DNA of 64,000 nt from Hypericum androsaemum. Taxonomy: Eukaryota; Streptophyta; Magnoliopsida; Malpighiales; Hypericaceae. The DNA lies in NCBI GenBank assembly GCA_963995505.1, contig OZ023187.1, positions 627,501-691,500 of the forward strand, written 5' to 3'. The notes under the pieces were generated by a model. It saw nothing but the letters and a program-made list of their open reading frames with translations, was not told the origin of the DNA and made no database searches. Shown one piece after another: positions 32,624 through 44,114 of the stretch; position 1 is the first letter of the stretch; each line of letters opens with the position of its first letter. The position numbers and the translations under genes were made by a program.

Positions 32624-33321
32624 ACCATTCCAAACTAGTTCATCTTAATCTATAATATTTATTTCCTTGGCGTTCTTCCATTGCATCGGAATTCATGATC
32701 CCTAACGTTCCGTCACTTGAGGTTGGAAAAATGTCATCTGAATTGCCAAAATGTCATTGCATCCAACATCAGATGGTTGGAAATTCAGCTCTCTGGCCCG
32801 GATGGCTGCATTTTCTGTATTTGACTGAGTGAGGTTTGTGTCATGCTTCATAGAATCCTCCTTCGTCCTTGGTGCCTAAACTCTGTGCAACTGTGCCTGT
32901 TCTGTTGGTTGAGGTTAGAATTTATGTATACATACAAAAGTCAGCTGCTGGAACTTATTACTCCCCAAACATCTTAAGCACCCACTAAACAATTCTCATA
33001 CGGTATTCATTAAGATGGAGTTTGACGACATGCAGGCTGAGCCAGTGTTTAAGAGCTCGCAACTTGAGTAATTCATGTTAGGATTATTTTTAGACAACCC
33101 CGTTCTAAAGTGGTATTTACTAGACACATGATTAATCTCAACAAACCCCCCACTGTTACAACTAGCATTGTATTAATCTCAACAACGTTGTGGCGACCAA
33201 ATCCAAATGCTGGCTGAATTCAGATCCAAGGCCCCTCAGTAGGGAGTAGCTGAGCTGCGCCAATCCTCAAGATCGAAGCCCTTCAGACTCTCAGAGATGG
33301 CCGGGTAACAGGAAGTGGTTC
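32624..33321. other. Duplicated spacer downstream of TNL-3
   Basis: Parallels 19672-20379. Contains a short local duplication around agtagctgagctg (about 33246 and 33333). No gene. Confidence 0.6.
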
Positions 33322-34379
33322 CTACCGACAGTGAGTAGCTGAGCTGGGCAAATCCTCAATATTCACCTGCCTCCTTTCTTCCCGCTGGTCTTCTTTGTGT
33401 CTTTCCATGCTTCGTTCCTTTTTTTTCCTTTTATGGCCGGGCAGGTCTTTTTCGACATCTTTTCCACGCCTTCTCTTTTCCGACTTGGTTTTTCGGCTGG
33501 CTCTTTTTTCGACTACATCATCCTGGATAACAGGCAGCCACTTGGTTCCGAATGTCCTGCCGATCGGAGTTACCCCACACTTCACAATCGCCGCATCATC
33601 TAATGCAACACTGCGTTTCCTGCTGCTGCTGCTGCCGTAAATCATCACAGCAGAAAATTGAAACATGGCTTCATTGAGATAGAATCGAGAGGGGCCGAAG
33701 TGACCACACCATAGGATTGTGTGCTCTGTTTGGAATAGAATGGACTCGTCATCGAAACTGTAGCTGCAACTAGAATCAAAATTTTCTCCAAGCTTGGTTT
33801 TGCACTGGCAGGTAACTGTGAGCATGCGCCCTTTCCATGAACTAAAATTGTTGGGAACAGCTACAACCATGCAGAAGATGAATCGAAGAGGATTAAGTAC
33901 TCTCCTGAAGTTGGTCTTGACTGGAAAATTTGATCCCGTCTTGGAGTACTTGAACCACTTTGGCACTTCATTTCCTGGGAAACAAACATCTGCCGTTAAT
34001 CCTGGTTCAGTTTCTGAAGACGATTGGTACCTATTTTTGTGCTGCTCACTGTTCATCTCTACTGAAGGAACCTGCATAATGAAAAAAATGTGAGTGGAAG
34101 TCCGTGTTCATGCATCTGTAAAAGCTCAGAACTTGGTGAATGATTACTTAATTTTTATTTACCATCTACTGTTGTTTCTATGCAAGAGAATACCTTACTA
34201 GAAACTAAGCAACGCGTATATGGCCTTAATTACATTCAATCATACAGCTAGTGACAGCCGTATACGAACTGGTCTATACAAAACTAATATGTACAGCAAC
34301 AATGATGAGAATGAAGATCAATATGAATATGATCATGATCAATAACATATTCATTCAACAGTATCTCACTGCATTCATA

Positions 34380-34414
<35 letters not shown>

Positions 34415-37400
34415 TGAATATACCAAAACAAATTGAACTCTCAGCCAGAAGTCTCTCCAGATATTGCTCCTCGCTTCTTGTTCCAAATTGAAGCAGTTGT
34501 CAAACTTCAAGTGCAACTTTTCAGGTATTGATTGGTAATGAAGTATAAGATCATTTTTCCCGAATGACCTGTGAGTATACTTTTGCAGAGATGTGCAATT
34601 CGATGCCTCTAGGTACCGCAGGCTCGATGGAAGCTCTGGAATATAACTGAGACTCTTGCAATTGGACAAGTAAATTTCATTGAGATATACAAGGCACTTG
34701 ATATCCTCCGGTAAGCTCTTTAAATTGCTTCTCTGCAAGTACATTCCCGTGAGCGACACTAAGCTTTTTAAAGAAACAAGTGCATCGCCTTTGTACCCCA
34801 ATAAACTCAATTCCGTGAGCGAGCTGAGGTTATTTATTGATGTCGGTAGGCTGTGCAATGGACTTCCTTCAATGATAAGCAGCTCAAGAGACTTCAAATC
34901 ACCGATGTTGGCTGGAAGAGTGGACAGCTTGGAGCATCCGCCAATGTTTAGCTCTTTAAGATTTTTCAGCTCGTTAATGCTGTCCGGTAGACTTAAAAGC
35001 TCTTCACAGCCGCACAACAACAAATCTTCAAGTTGAGAAAGTCCTTGAATTGATGGAGGCAATGCTTTAATCTTCGTACAAGACAGATTCAACGAAATTA
35101 GATTTGGTGGAAGCTGTGGAATGTTGCTGATATTGGAGCAGCCCATGAGCGACAAAATCTCCAGCTTTGTCAGTTGTGAGAGTTCTGGTAACCCGGTAAG
35201 ACTTCCGTTACCGTGCAAAACAATGTACTTGAGTTCCACAAGGTGCTGTATTGAATCTGGAATGCCTTTTAAGTTCTTGCAATAGGGCACCAATAGTGTC
35301 TCCAACTTCAATGCGTTTCTGAAGTTAGGAAGAGCGATCAAGTCCCTGGAGCCAGAAAGGTCAACAGATTTCAGGCTCGGGAGGCACGGCTGCAGCAATT
35401 TAAGAGTAAAATGAGTTGGCCAGCCTTCAATTTCAGGGACAAGTAGGTATTATCTAAGCTATGACCAATTTAATTGTAATGCTTCATGAATTCTGCATGC
35501 GAAAGAGAGCAGTTTATGGGTAAAGACATGTGAAGGAAAGCATAGAATAGATCAGTCAACAAATATTCACAGAAGAGGGGGACTGAATCAGGTTACCTCA
35601 ACTTCACCAGTCCAAAGCTGTTCAAGTTGGCTGTTAACCATGCGAAGTTCGACAAGACTCTCGGCATTAAACCGTGGCGGCAGAGATGACAGAGGGTATA
35701 GGTCCCATCGCAAGTACGACAATCCATCAGGAAGATACTTGAGGCCTCCTGGAAGAGAAATTCCGTTTTTGCTGAAGGCCCCGTAAAAGTGTAGGATTCT
35801 TAGACCTGTCATCTTCTTGAAGACTCTGGACTTCAGTTTGATACTCGCAGCCCTGGACAAGTCCATTGATATGACTTCTATGTCCCTTGTTCCTTCTGCC
35901 TCCTAACCATTCACAGATGAAAGATAAGAGATTACTACAAAGCTGTAAAGACATGCATTAGCTTATAGCTCTACTCTACCATCTGCAATCACACGACTCC
36001 TAAAGCAAGACTGATATCTGGTTAGAACTCTGCATCGCTATGCGGAAAGTTTGCTCGAACGATAAACTTAAAGGAAGCCAACAAACTTTGAATTACCTGG
36101 TTTTTTGTCAACAACTCTGCAATTTCTTTGTACCTCCATAATCGGCTAGGTCTTCCGGTCGCTTTAATCCCTTCATGGAAAACAATATGTTGACCCATCT
36201 GTTTTACCAAATCATGCATCCGCAACGTGTGGTCTGAAATGGTTATCAAAGCCTTATCAACAAGGCGAGCAATTCCTGTTACAGCATAAAATCTGCAGGC
36301 ATCTAGTATACTTTCAACACGATCTTTATTCCAACCGTCCATGAGACATGCAATATCAAGAAATATGCTCTTCTCGGTATCTTCTAGTCCATCAAAGGAA
36401 GTCCTCAAAATCTTCACGATCTGCAAGTTAGGGATATCACTTAGCTTTGCCAACTCGCTCTTCCAAATGTTTATATCTTTGTCGAAAAGATTACGACCTA
36501 GAACCACGAGAGCCAAGGGCAAGCCTTGTGTGTATTTGATGGCCTCTTTCAATAATTCCATCTGATCTGATGTAGGCTGCCTTTGCTTGATGATATGAAG
36601 CTGAAGGAGTTGAAGGGCTTCATTATCATTCAACTTTTGGACTTCGTACACTTGGTCACACACATTCTTAAGAACTTGTTTGTCTCTGCTTGTTGCGATT
36701 ATCTTACTTTGTGGACAGTAGAAGCTGCAATCCCCTATCAGTTCTATCAATTGGCCTGCATCGCTTACATCATCAAGTATGATCAAAACTCTTTTTCTTC
36801 TTAGCTTCCTCTGGATGTCACCAGGGAAGATCACAGGAGGGCCTTCGTTTGGATCATGCTTTCCAAGGAGTTGGGAGAGCAGACACTTGCGCAGACGGTT
36901 CGATTCGTGCCTTTCTGCAAACTGTCCTACTTTCTCAACAAAGCAAGTTCCATCAAAGTTCTTGGAAGTACGATGTCGATCATATAGTTTCTCAGCAAGT
37001 GTTGTTTTTCCAGAACCTCCCATCCCCCATATTCCTATGCATCTCACTTTTGGCAAGGACATGAATGATTCAACTTCTTCCACGCGTTCGATTCCAATGA
37101 AGCACCTATGTGAATCATCTGAAGACAATTGACCTAGAATTGATTGTACCCGGTTGAGAAGCTTCTCTATAATGTCCCCCTCCGATCTAATCAAGCAAAC
37201 AACAATGTGTCAGTAGCTATTTCCCAAAAAGAACAGACAAAGGCCGTCCGGATCATGAACGCACACGCACATATAGGATCGTAGTGTAGCAACAGAGAGA
37301 AGAGAGAAACAAACAAAAGGTTCTGTTCCTACTTGATAAAGCCTTGATGCATACTAAAACAAAGGAAACAGGTTCAAGCCCGTCATTTGCATGAACTGTA

Positions 37401-37944
37401 AGCTTATGAAGAAGAGTAATTGTCATATGCGTGTAATAGAAGTGAAGAGGATTAAGAAAATGAGGACTTACATTTGGTCAGAATCCCAGCCGGAGAGATC
37501 GGCAGCTTGCTTCAAGGCGTGCCGCCAACTTTCCTCCTTATCTGCATAAAGAGGATTATCTTGGATAAGCCTACGAAACCCATCGCCGAAAGCACCGGTC
37601 TGTTTCCGAACATGAGTCGGCTCTACTCCCTGCAGAAAAAAGGGCAGCACCGTCTGACCGTCGGCTTCCTTGCACTCCATGATCCTGACCAGTTCATCCA
37701 GGCACCACCTGGAGTCCGCGTAGTTCTGCGAGAAGACGACCACCGATACTTGAGACTCGGAGATCTTACTGGAGAGCGTAGGTGATATCTCTTCCCCTGC
37801 CTTGAGTCCCTTGTCCGTAAACGCATCGATGCCATTCCTCTCCAGGGCCGCCCGGAGGTGGCTGGTGAAGTTCTTCCGGGTGTCTTTCCCTCTGAAGCTA
37901 ATGAAAACGTCGTGCTTTATCCGTGCACTTGCATCGGAATCCAT
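33322..37944 (-). CDS. TNL-3: intact TIR-NB-LRR immune receptor
   Basis: Five exons on minus: 37944-37472, 37186-36097, 35902-35597, 35389-34424, 34071-33322, all GT-AG, in frame for about 1194 residues. TIR residues about 10-157 (FISFRGKDTRKNF, SRWCLDELVRI). NB-ARC to residue 521: P-loop GMGGSGKTT, LIILDDVSD, SKIIATSRD, GLPLALVVLG, FLDIACLMDG, MHDLVKQMG. Residues about 624-945 contain about ten LRRs, then from about 975 a post-LRR C-JID-like domain (CFPGNEVPKW...GTKWLPV) and a tail rich in KRRRGK and KRKKK motifs. Exons 3 and 4 have exactly the lengths of those in TNL-2 (306 and 966 nt), its closest paralogue. Most differences are substitutions, many in the LRR exon, where ligand specificity usually lies. 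Expected to act as a nucleotide-switched NADase receptor. Confidence 0.92.
34379..34414. repeat. Compound (gt)n(ga)n microsatellite in intron 4 of TNL-3
   Basis: gtgtgtgtgtgtgtgtgt then gagagagagagaga, directly inside the intron 4 donor on minus. The TNL-2 equivalent (about 21800-21825) is shorter and interrupted. Confidence 0.9.
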
Positions 37945-39356
37945 TTTTTTAAACTATATGGAAATCCAGATGCTGCAAGTAACTAACTAGTATACTAAAA
38001 AAGGAATTAATAGCAATTTTTTAGTGAATGATCTAATAAGCTATTTGAAGTCAAATGCATGTCTCTACTATAATTAATTGATCGAGGTTCATACTCTTGT
38101 TTATAGCGAGAGAACGTCACAGATCGAACAAATAGCAGTCGTTTAGGAGATAAATTACAAAGGAAATTTCCAAGCCAGAGCCCAGTGATTAATTATCTTA
38201 ATGATCTGACGTTTATGCATTTTCCAAGAAAGAGCAGTCTTATTATGGCCATTGGTTTATATTAAATTCAACCAACGCGATCGTAATAAAGTCTATTCGA
38301 GCTCTCGACCCCGCGGAGTAGGTGTGAAAAGGAAGAAACCGTCTATTTACGTTACGATTGGGGACAACTTGCTAGGAAAAATGGATGGATTGACTTTTTT
38401 TTTTTGGAGAAGGTGAATTGACTTGGGAAGACTTTGTCTAAAACCATTTACGGGTATTTCTTTTAAGAATTTTTTTAGTTTTATCGATGATATTTTTTAT
38501 ATTTATATTTATGAGACTTAATACAATACCTCCGTAAAAAATTGAATTAAAAATATACTAGATATCATGTGTAATTAGAAATAAGTCATAAAATTTTTAT
38601 AACACCAAAAAAATGCAGACATATAAAAGACTATTTTTTGGGTAGAAATGTAAAAGACTATTTGACATGAAGATGCAGAAATTTTCGTCTCTACGATCAA
38701 CGTAATCGGAAAATTCCGTTTCATTCGTTGTTTGTACTCCGTTAAAAACTATTTGCCTACAAAAAATTTCATTGACACTTCTGAAAATTAAAAATAAATA
38801 ACAAAACATTGATTTTAAATTTCTTTCTCCTTGAAAATAGTTTAGCTAAACAAAACAGAAAAAATACTTTTTCAAAATATCACTCAAATAAAATAATAAT
38901 AATAATTGCTTTCTCAAGAAATCAATTCAATTCTTTAGAAAATTCTTCTAAAGAATGTTTGTACCTAAAGCCAACATATGTTGATTGATTCAAATGCTAT
39001 GTTTTCTTTTATGACGACTTTAGTAAATTCGTTTGTCTAATAATGGAATTATACACCATGTTTTATGTCCATATACTCTTGAGTAAAACGGCTGTGCTGA
39101 ACGCAAGCATCGTCATATTGTTGAGACGGGACTTGCCATCTTACATCATGCCGCCATCCCTTTAAAATACTGGTCCTTTATATTTGATTCAGCCGTATAT
39201 ATAATCAACTGACTGCCTACGCCCATGCTGAACAATATTTCCCCATACCAGCAACTTTTCAGTAATGTACCCTCTATCTCTCACTTGCGTATTATCGGTT
39301 ATTTGTGATATCCCTGGCTTCGACCTCTTGCTAAGAATAAATTACAATCTCGATCT
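37945..39356. other. TNL-3 upstream region and AT-rich intergenic DNA
   Basis: 37945 to about 38266 aligns with the region upstream of TNL-2. From 38268 the words caaccaacgcgatcgtaat repeat, with changes, the sequence at 40543 just after the Copia RNase H frame, so this may be a remnant of that element's other LTR. The rest, to 39356, is AT-rich with no gene seen. Confidence 0.45.
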
Positions 39357-40580
39357 TTGCCGTGTATTTTTCTCAGGATCCGAAATCTGTGGTCAATCGT
39401 GCTTCCCTCCCAGTCTGGTATCTCCGAGTCCACTTTCGTGATTGAGCCTGACGGGCTTTTTCTGCTGCAGCCCATGGGCAACACTCTGCCTGGTACCTCT
39501 TCTGATGGGCCTAATCAGCCCGATGATCCACCTGTGCCTTCTTCTACCTGGCCGGCTGGTTCTTCTGAACAGCCTAATGATGGGCCTTTTCCTTCTACTC
39601 CTGCTAGCCCTCATGACCCCCTGGGTCTCTTTCTCCCAAAGGTGCTAACCTTCCCCTTGCTAGCCCATCATCTCCAACTCTCAAAGTCTATTCCCGACGC
39701 CGACCGCCAGCCTTGCCCGCACCTCCTGCTACTCTAGTGACCCGTCCATCTCTTCTGGCATCGGACAAGCTTACTTATTCTAGACATGGCTGATTGCAGC
39801 AGCGGTATCCGGTACTGAAGCTAATGTTGCTACCGATTATGATCCGGAGCTGTACCGACAAATTGTTGGGTCTCTCCAACAACTCGGTGTTACTAGACCT
39901 AAGATAGCATATGTTGTGGGTCGTGCATCTCAATTTATGCACAGTCCCACTCCAGAGCGATGGTCTGTTATCAAGAGGATTCTACCTTATCTCAAGGGGA
40001 CTTCTCACTATGGTCTTCTTCTTCGACCCTCTACAGATCATTCATTGGCTAGGTACTCTGATGATGCTGACTGGGCGAGTTGTCCGCTTGATCGACGGTC
40101 TACCACCGGATATGCCATTTTCTTTGGTCCTAATCTTATATCATGGACGCCTCGTAAACAACGATCGGTGTTGCGTTCTTCTACCGAGATTGAGTACCAC
40201 GCTCTTGCCACGGTTGTTTCTGAAATTATTTGGATGCAATTACTTCTTCAAGAAATCGGACTACCTTGCTCTCGTCCACCAACGCTATGGTGCGAGAATC
40301 TTGGTGCTACGTACCTTGCCGCCAATCCAGTGTTTCATCAACGGTCTAAGCACATGGAAATTGACTTCCATTTTGTGCGTGAAAGAGTTGCTGATGATCG
40401 TCTTCGAGTCAATTACATCTTGGGCAAAGATCAAGTTGCCGATGTGCTCACTGAGCCGTTACCACGTGCACGGTTCCAGGAACTTCGTTTCAAGTTGATG
40501 GTCACTCTCTGTCAACTTGCGGGGGCGTGATAAGGATACCTCAACCAACGTGATCGTAACAAAGTCTATCTGCAGTTCAA
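39357..40580 (+). mobile_element. Ty1/copia fragment: pol remnant with RNase H
   Basis: 39357-39780 is a frame-shifted Pro/Ser-rich stretch like the region between integrase and RT of Copia elements. At about 39785 it jumps to the end of the RT (YRQIVGSLQQLG) and a nearly complete RNase H to 40530 (DADWAS, RRSTTGYAIFFG, STEIEYHAL, ADVLTEPLP). One acidic position usually Asp reads Glu (CENLGA). The RT palm with YVDD is deleted. The stop is followed by gggggcgtgataagg, a polypurine tract and probable LTR start. It lies where the LRR exons of TNL-4 should be. Confidence 0.8.
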
Positions 40581-40662
40581 AATAGATCTCAACTGATCTA
40601 TTGTTAAAAATAAGGAAGGATTCACTATACTTGCATTGGTAAAAGAGAAGACATGGACTAAA

Positions 40663-42956
40663 CTAGCTTACCTCAACTTCACCAGTCCAAAGTTGTACAA
40701 GATGGCTGTCAACCATGTGAAGTTCAACAAGATTCTCAGGATTGAAATGTGGTGGCAGACATGGTAACGGGTATAGGTCCCATCGCAAATACCGCAATTC
40801 ATCAGGAAGATATTCTAGACCCTTTGGAAGAGAGATCATGTTATTTCTGGTAGGTGCACTGTGGAAACGCAGGATTCTTAGCCCTGTCAACTTCTTGAAG
40901 ACTTTCTCGACCTTAATTTGATACTCACTGCCTTGGACAAGTCCATTGATATGATTTCTATCTTACTCAGCCATTCAACCTCAGCCTGATTTTTGGCCAG
41001 TACATATGCAATTTCCTTGTTCCGCCATAACCTGCTCGGTCTACCTTCACGACTAGCTATATGTTGGCCCATCTGTTGTACCAAGGCATGCATCCGTACA
41101 GTGTCGTCTGAGATGGAAATTAGAGCCTTGTCTGCAAGGCGAGCTATTCCTCTTATAGGATAAAATCCGCAAGCATCCTGTATACGTTCAACATGATCTT
41201 TATTCCAGCCTTCCATGAGACAAGCGATATCGAGAAATATATTCTTCTCCGTATCTTCTAGCTCAGCGTAGCTAGTCCTCAAAATCTTCATGATCTGCAA
41301 GTCGGGAATATCACCTAGCTTTGCCAGTTCACTCTTTCAAATCGTCACATCCTTGTCAAAAAGATTGCGACCTAGAATCACAAGAGCCAAGGGCAAGCCT
41401 TGTGTATATTTGACAGCATCTTTCAATAACTCCATCTGATCTGATGTTGGCTGCCTTTGCTTCAAGATATGAAGCTTAATGAGTTGAAGAGATTCATGAT
41501 TATTCAACTTCTGGACTTCGTATACTTTGTCGCATTCATTGTTCAGAATCTGCTTGTCTCTACTTGTTGCAATTATCTTACTTTCTGGACAATATAAGGT
41601 GCAATCCGCTATCAGTTCATGTAATTGGCTTGAATTGCTTATGTTGTCAAGTATGACCAGAAATTTTCTTCCTCTTAGCTTCCTCTGGATGTCACTGCAG
41701 ATGAGGACATGCGGGATTTCATTTGGATCGTGCCTTCGAAGGAGTTGGGAGAGCAGATGCCTACGCAAACAGCTCAATCCGTGCCTTTCTACAAACTCTC
41801 TAACATTCTCAATGTAACATGCTCCATCAAACTTCTTGGAGATACGATGATAGATCTTTTCAGCGAGTGTTGTTTTACCTGAACCTCCCATCCCCCATAC
41901 TCCTAGGCATCTCACCTCTGGCGAGGACAAGAATGATTCCACTTCTTTCACGCGCTCAATTCCAATGAAGCGCCTATATGAGTCATCCAAAGACATTTGA
42001 CCTAGAACAGATTGTATACGCGCGAGGAGCTTTTGTACAATTTTCCCCTCCGATCTAATCAAAAAAACAACAGATCAGCAACCAACTAAGCATTGCACAA
42101 ATAAAACAGAGAAAGATTGTCTGAATTAGACATTAACAACAAGGAAAATGGAAACCTCCGTGGAAGAGAAGCACCTGGATGGCTTTCAATGAAGTATTTA
42201 TTCTATACACATCATAAGTCAAAACCAAGTTGGCTAGAGAAAATGGACATAAAGAAACACAGTATGGCAGCAGAAGAGGAAGGAAACAGAGAGAAACTCT
42301 TGGTACTAACTTATCGATGAAGGTTCTACTTAAAACTGATCGGTCTATAAATGTTCGATTACCCATGTCATCACGTCCAAGAAAAGAAGATTTGTCTACA
42401 ATAAAACTTCTTCAAGCCTCTCGTTTGCATGAATTTGAAGCATATCTAAATGAAGTGAACAGGATTGAGGAAAAAGAGTTGCATACATTTGGTCCGAAGC
42501 CCAGCCGGAGAGATTGGTGGCTTGCTTCAAAGCGCACCGCCAACTTTGCTCCTTACCTGCATACCGAGCATCTTGGATAAGCCTCATGAAACCGTCTCTG
42601 AAAGCGCCGGTCTGATTACGGACATGAGTTGGCTCTACTCCCTGCAGAAACACTGGCAGTACAGTCTGTCCATTGGCTTCCTGACACTCCATGATCCTGA
42701 CCAGTTCATCCAGACACCACCTGGAGTCCGCATAGTTCATAGAGAAGACAACCACTGATACTTGTGACTCAGATATCCTTTTGGAGAGCGTAGGCGAGAT
42801 CACTTCACCTCCCTTGAGCCCCTTGTCCGTGAATGCATCAATCCCATTCCTGTCCAAGGCCGACAGTAGGTGGCTGACAAAGTTCTTCCGGGTGTCTTTG
42901 CCTCTGAAGTTGATAAACACGTCATGCTTTGTCCATGCCACTGCTTTGGAAGCCAT
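40663..42956 (-). pseudogene. TNL-4: truncated TIR-NB-LRR pseudogene
   Basis: Exon 1 (TIR) 42956-42487 and exon 2 from 42054 align with TNL-1 to TNL-3. Features: P-loop GMGGSGKTT, LVILDNISN in place of LDDVSD, GLPLALVILG. A nonsense TGA at 41337-41339 replaces a Trp codon; the frame then continues. MHD reads MHALVQQ. The intron between the NB-ARC and linker exons is absent: KNQ runs straight on to AEVEWLSKIEIISMD. An extra two bases near 40904 shift the frame. The linker exon ends at a normal donor (40672/40671) but no LRR or C-terminal exons follow; a Copia fragment lies there instead. It could at most yield a truncated TIR-NB product. Confidence 0.88.
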
Positions 42957-44114
42957 TGATAATATATCCAAACAATTGACAATGAAGAGGAACCGAGGTT
43001 CTATAAGTACCTGGATTATAATCTGTGCATAGGTTTTGACAAAATAAAAAAAACAAAGCAAGCATAGATGATATCGAGGTTTCCAAATTCACACATCTTT
43101 TTATGTCACAGAACATACTTTAACGAGCTGAAACAAAATCTGTCACTGTCACGACAAACAAGCAAATGGACTTAAAAGATATATGAAGTATATAATATGA
43201 CCAATAAACAAAAAAGAAAGGTACAGAGAGATCCACGTCGGCTAAGTGCGATTCACACACTAGGCGACAACATAAGAGACAAGACAGACTATACTTGTTC
43301 TGTTTCTCGAACCTGTAAAGACTATGCAGTAATTGACAGTTCTGAGATGGAAATGGCATTAGGAAGAGAAAGTTACATTTCACCAGGAAATTGAAACATG
43401 GACTCGTTGAAATTAAAAAAGACCAGCTGCTGATTGTTTCTGCAAATCATATAGAGAGCTTCATGCAGCAGCAGATGGTTCTTGACTTGCACTGGGGAAG
43501 TTCTTTTAGGACCAGCGTGTCTCTATTTGTTACTTAATATGAGGAAGAATACAAGTGCATTTACGTTCTTCCCTTATATGTTGCATTTGCTGATAATTTT
43601 GGAAACATGCCATTCTCTTTGTTCTCTTCCTCAAAAACTTGATCCGAAAGATTAACAGTTTAACACCATTCATCGCCTACACTAAGACTTACTGATTTGG
43701 CAGTAAAATTGTTGCATTGATGCTCATACAACATACATGGACATGATCAGGTGAGGCACCGTATACAATTTGCTTGGCGGAAATCAGAAAAGCAAGCCAT
43801 ATGTACATCTCAGAAAGATCTTTGAACTAGGTTCAGCCACCAATAAGAAATCAGGATGTCACGGATTGGTGAAATGTATCCGGAAGCAGTTACCTTGGTC
43901 AGTACAAACCGCCAATCCATCAAATGTGCGCAACATGAAGAGATGAGCAATAGCCAGAGACATATCAATCGTCAATGGCAGCAATGCGACGGTGAAGCCT
44001 AATGCTGGGGCTTCTCTCTGTCTGTCTATTAGCTATGGTAAGTTAAGTAGATCAATGGTTGAACAAAACCTGTACAAGCGAGAAGAGGGTCACGTCGAGT
44101 TTTGAGAAGAATAA
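42957..44114. other. Spacer between TNL-4 and TNL-5
   Basis: No gene recognised. Short frames at 43120-43394 have no domain. Presumed promoter of TNL-4 (left) and 3' region of TNL-5 (right). Confidence 0.45.
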
